From: Lojkania enalia
Taxonomy: Eukaryota; Ascomycota; Dothideomycetes; Pleosporales
Assembly: GCA_010094045.1 (NCBI GenBank)
Contig: ML986772.1
Span: forward strand, 6,373 to 70,372
DNA length: 64,000 nucleotides
Direction: 5' to 3'
Of this stretch, positions 61,101 to 64,000 are shown piece by piece. Position 1 is the stretch's first letter. Each line of letters opens with the position of its first letter. The position numbers were made by a program, and so were the translations under genes. Under the pieces are notes generated by a model, which ran no database searches, was not told the origin of the DNA, and saw only the letters and a list, made by a program, of their open reading frames with translations.

Positions 61101-64000
61101 AGAAACTGCTATAGAGGATAAAGAGATAGGATAAGAGCTATTCTATATATTCTTCTCTAGCCTACCGCTATACGAGTATAAGGAGATACTAATAATATAT
61201 AATTAACTCTACTGCGAGCCGATAGCTAAGTATAAGATAAAAGTAGCTATTTTTAGAGTAAACCTAGATAAGGCGTTAGAAAGAAATAGCCTACCAGTAA
61301 GAGTATAAAGAGAGCTGTAGCTGGTTCTAGATAATAAAATTATACAGCTATTTGCGAGATCTCTTAAACTAGAAAAAATATTAAAAGAGTAGAAGGTTAT
61401 AAAAATTATACTGCTATAAAAGCTAAATAGAAAAGACTATATAATAGTTAACAACTACTAGCCAATCTTACTACTACTAATACTAGGTAAGGCGCTTGAG
61501 TTGCTGGTAGCTAAGAAAATAGTATATTTAGTAGAGGAGTATAGTTTTTTATCTAAGATATACTTTAGCGCGTAGAAGTAGAGGTTAATAATATATATAC
61601 TATTATACCTCTATAAAAATATATTTAAAGTTTAGTGCGGAAAGAAGATACTATTACTAATTTTATTTAATATTAAGAGAGTATATAATAATATAGCTAT
61701 TAAGCTAGAGATTAGAAGATTATAGTAGTAACAGATCCTAGAGAAGATTATATAGTAGGTATAAAACTTCTATATAGAACGACAAGTATATATTCTTATT
61801 AATAGTAGAATAATAAAAGTATAGAGTCTTCTATAGGTAGGTCTTCTATAAGAATCCGTACTTACTCCTATTCTTTTCCTCTTCTTTAATATAGACTTAG
61901 TATAGAACGCTCTATAATATAGCAGCTTAATAGTATTTATTAACAACTACTTAGTATAGGTTATAAGATAGTTAGCTAAGAAGAATATACGGATTATCTA
62001 GAACAAAGTAATTCTAACGTTAGAGAAGTAGGAGTATACTAGTAGAGCCTAGTTTAAGGTAACTAAAACGAGTTTTATTTACCTTACGCGATATAAAGTA
62101 GTAGATAGAGATAGTATAATACTACTATAGTTTAAAGAAAAGAAGATTATACTAAAAGATAAAGTTAAGCTACTAGATGTTATACTAGATAAGAAGCTAA
62201 GGTTTAAGGTCTATCTAATAGATAAAGCAGGTAAAGTAATAAAAGTAGCGCTAGTACTATATAGGATAAAAGAACTGTAATCTAAAATAGTTAAGCAGCT
62301 AGTATAGAGTATAGTACTACTAGTAGTAGACTATATATTACTAGTATAGTACCTAATTATAATATATAATATAAAGCAGCTTCTCTTATAGTTATAGAGG
62401 ATTATAGCGTAAGCAGTAATTAGAGGATTCTATATAGTAGCCCTATCTATAGTAGAGGTAGAGGTAGGCTTACTCTCTATAGAATAGAGACTAAAGAAGT
62501 AAACAATTGCATTCTAGGTCTTAATCTATAAGCTAGGTTAGTTATATCTCTACTAGATGCTTAAGTAATAATAACTATATATAAAGTATTAATCCCCGTT
62601 TATAAGAGTAGTAGAGATATATATAGACGTCTGGATAGATATAGTACTTAAAGTTAAGCTATATATATATCTACTATAGGTAGAGTAACCTAAAGTAGTA
62701 ATATATAAAGATAAAGAGTAGGTATAAGCTATTATAGGGGACTACTAGCTAGAATAGGTAGATATATATATAGATATATTAGTATAGAATAGTAGAGTAG
62801 GTATTAGAATATATACTAGACTATTATAAATTTACGTTTTAAAGATAGTAGTAAGCTTAGACTAGACAGACGTATACCTAACCGAACTACTAGTAATTAA
62901 TAAAGCTGCTAACTAGCCGTAGAACCTATTATATATAGCTTTTAATAGAGACGGTCAGCCTATACTAGTATTAAGTATTAGAATCTTCTCTAACTTATAA
63001 TTAGCGCTTCTATTAGTATATAATTAGTAAGCTAGTATATATTAAGTTACTATAATAGAGATTATTAAGAAATTTTAGATAACTAACACTATACTATATT
63101 AGATCCTAGAATATATAAGGATTAAGGGAAATAAGTAGGTAGATAGACTAGCAAAGGAAGTAATAAGAGAAGAAAGCGAGCAGCTACTACAGTAAGACGG
63201 AATACTATAGTATCTAATATAGTTAGTACTGGAAAGAGCTAATATAATAATAGAACCGCTCCTACTAAAATAGAAAGAGAAGGAAAAGTTTACGTAGAAG
63301 ATTAATACGGTATTCTATCTAGGTAAATTAGTAGAGATATACTAATAGCTAAATAGTAATAAGGCGGCTATTATTATACAGCTATAGATAGGTAAAATAT
63401 TCTTTAATAAGTATCTCTATAAGATTAAGGCTATAAATACTATAGTATATAAGTATAGATATAAAGAGTTAATAGTATACTTTCTCTTCTCGTATAGAAG
63501 GTAGAGACAGTAAAGAGCTAAACTATAATAGTAGTATAGATAGCGGTTTAGCAAACTATTATACACGCTGGGAGGGTACTTAAGTAGATAAGAAGGAAGC
63601 GGGTAAAATATAGACAAACTGATTTAGTACTAGAAGCTAGATATAAAAGTAGTTAGAGCGACAATTAAATTTATAAAGAGTATAGAGCGGCTATAACTAA
63701 AGATATAAGATAAAGTAAGTAGAGATAAAGGAGAAGTAGATAAGTAGAGGCAGCTAAGAGTCTCCTCTTCTACCTCGTAGGCGTAGAATAATAAGCTATC
63801 TATAAACACGCCTTAGCTAATATACTACCGATTAAGAGGCGTATAACGCTGGAAATACTCTATAAACGTAAGACTATAACTAGCTATATAGCTTATTTTA
63901 TATATAGTAGTATATTACTTTCCTTTTCTTTCCTTTATTAAGTATAGAGTTAGGTATTAGATAAGTAGGTCTTATAGTTGGCTTTTAAAATGGAGCAGGC
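58189..64000 (+). mobile_element. Tad1-like LINE copy 4 (most RIPed, cut by window end)
   Basis: It starts GCGCTTTAAATAG, matching copy 1 at 34090, one 131-bp monomer upstream of the start of copies 2 and 3. ORF1 lies at about 58510-59885. ORF2 runs from about 59890 to about 63880, with RT motif V-F-I-N-N-Y-L-V-stop at about 61934-61960. The window ends inside the 3' untranslated region, before the tail. CA and TG are nearly absent. Confidence 0.86.

Overview
The window reads as a filamentous ascomycete (Pezizomycotina) chromosome segment. It is a transposon graveyard of about 59.5 kb wrapped around a small gene island. Outside the island CpA and TpG are almost absent while CpG, CpT and ApG survive. 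Glutamine and tryptophan codons of recognisable retroelement proteins appear as TAG/TAA stops, and catalytic Asp codons appear as Asn. That is the signature of repeat-induced point mutation (RIP) with strong CpA preference. Species cannot be named from the sequence. No rRNA, tRNA, CRISPR or telomere repeat was seen.

Left flank (1-29.47 kb), a nested pile. A minus-strand Ty3/Gypsy relic runs off the left edge (1-3.9 kb), followed by a minus-strand Fot1/pogo relic (4.4-6.0 kb). Next is a full-length minus-strand Gypsy with 356-bp LTRs (6131-12980). Two relics of one further Gypsy family then converge (12.98-15.69 kb plus, 16.09-20.33 kb minus) around an imperfect tandem repeat. The minus relic is split by a Fot1/pogo element with 55-bp TIRs and a TA duplication (18310-20160). 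A left-truncated Fot1 relic (20.33-21.70 kb) follows. The last unit is the 5' part of a minus-strand Tad1-like LINE, itself split by a complete Gypsy with 202-bp LTRs and a CTATT duplication (23696-29197).

Island (29.47-34.0 kb). It has ordinary base composition and holds one minus-strand gene, which I assemble from four exons (33474 down to 29746). The product has a low-complexity Pro/Tyr/Ser/Gln-rich N terminus, a Cys/His cluster, a CorA-like metal-transporter region ending in a GMN motif, two hydrophobic segments and about 16 ankyrin repeats. The exon 3/exon 4 join is uncertain, and the membrane helix expected before GMN is not visible.

Right flank (34.0-64 kb). Four copies of the same Tad1-like LINE lie head to tail on the plus strand (about 33.96-39.985, 39.986-45.715, 45.716-58.188 and 58.189-64.0 kb, the last cut by the window end). 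Each encodes a coiled-coil/CCHC ORF1 and an endonuclease-RT-RNase H ORF2, all broken by RIP. Copy 3 is split by a complete minus-strand Ty1/Copia element with 170-bp LTRs (49222-55942). RIP damage increases from copy 1, next to the island, to copy 4. Copies 2, 3 and 4 each begin directly after the simple-repeat tail of the previous copy, at equivalent phases of a 131-bp 5'-leader monomer visible in copy 1. This tail-to-head, phase-locked arrangement is the most unusual structure in the window.
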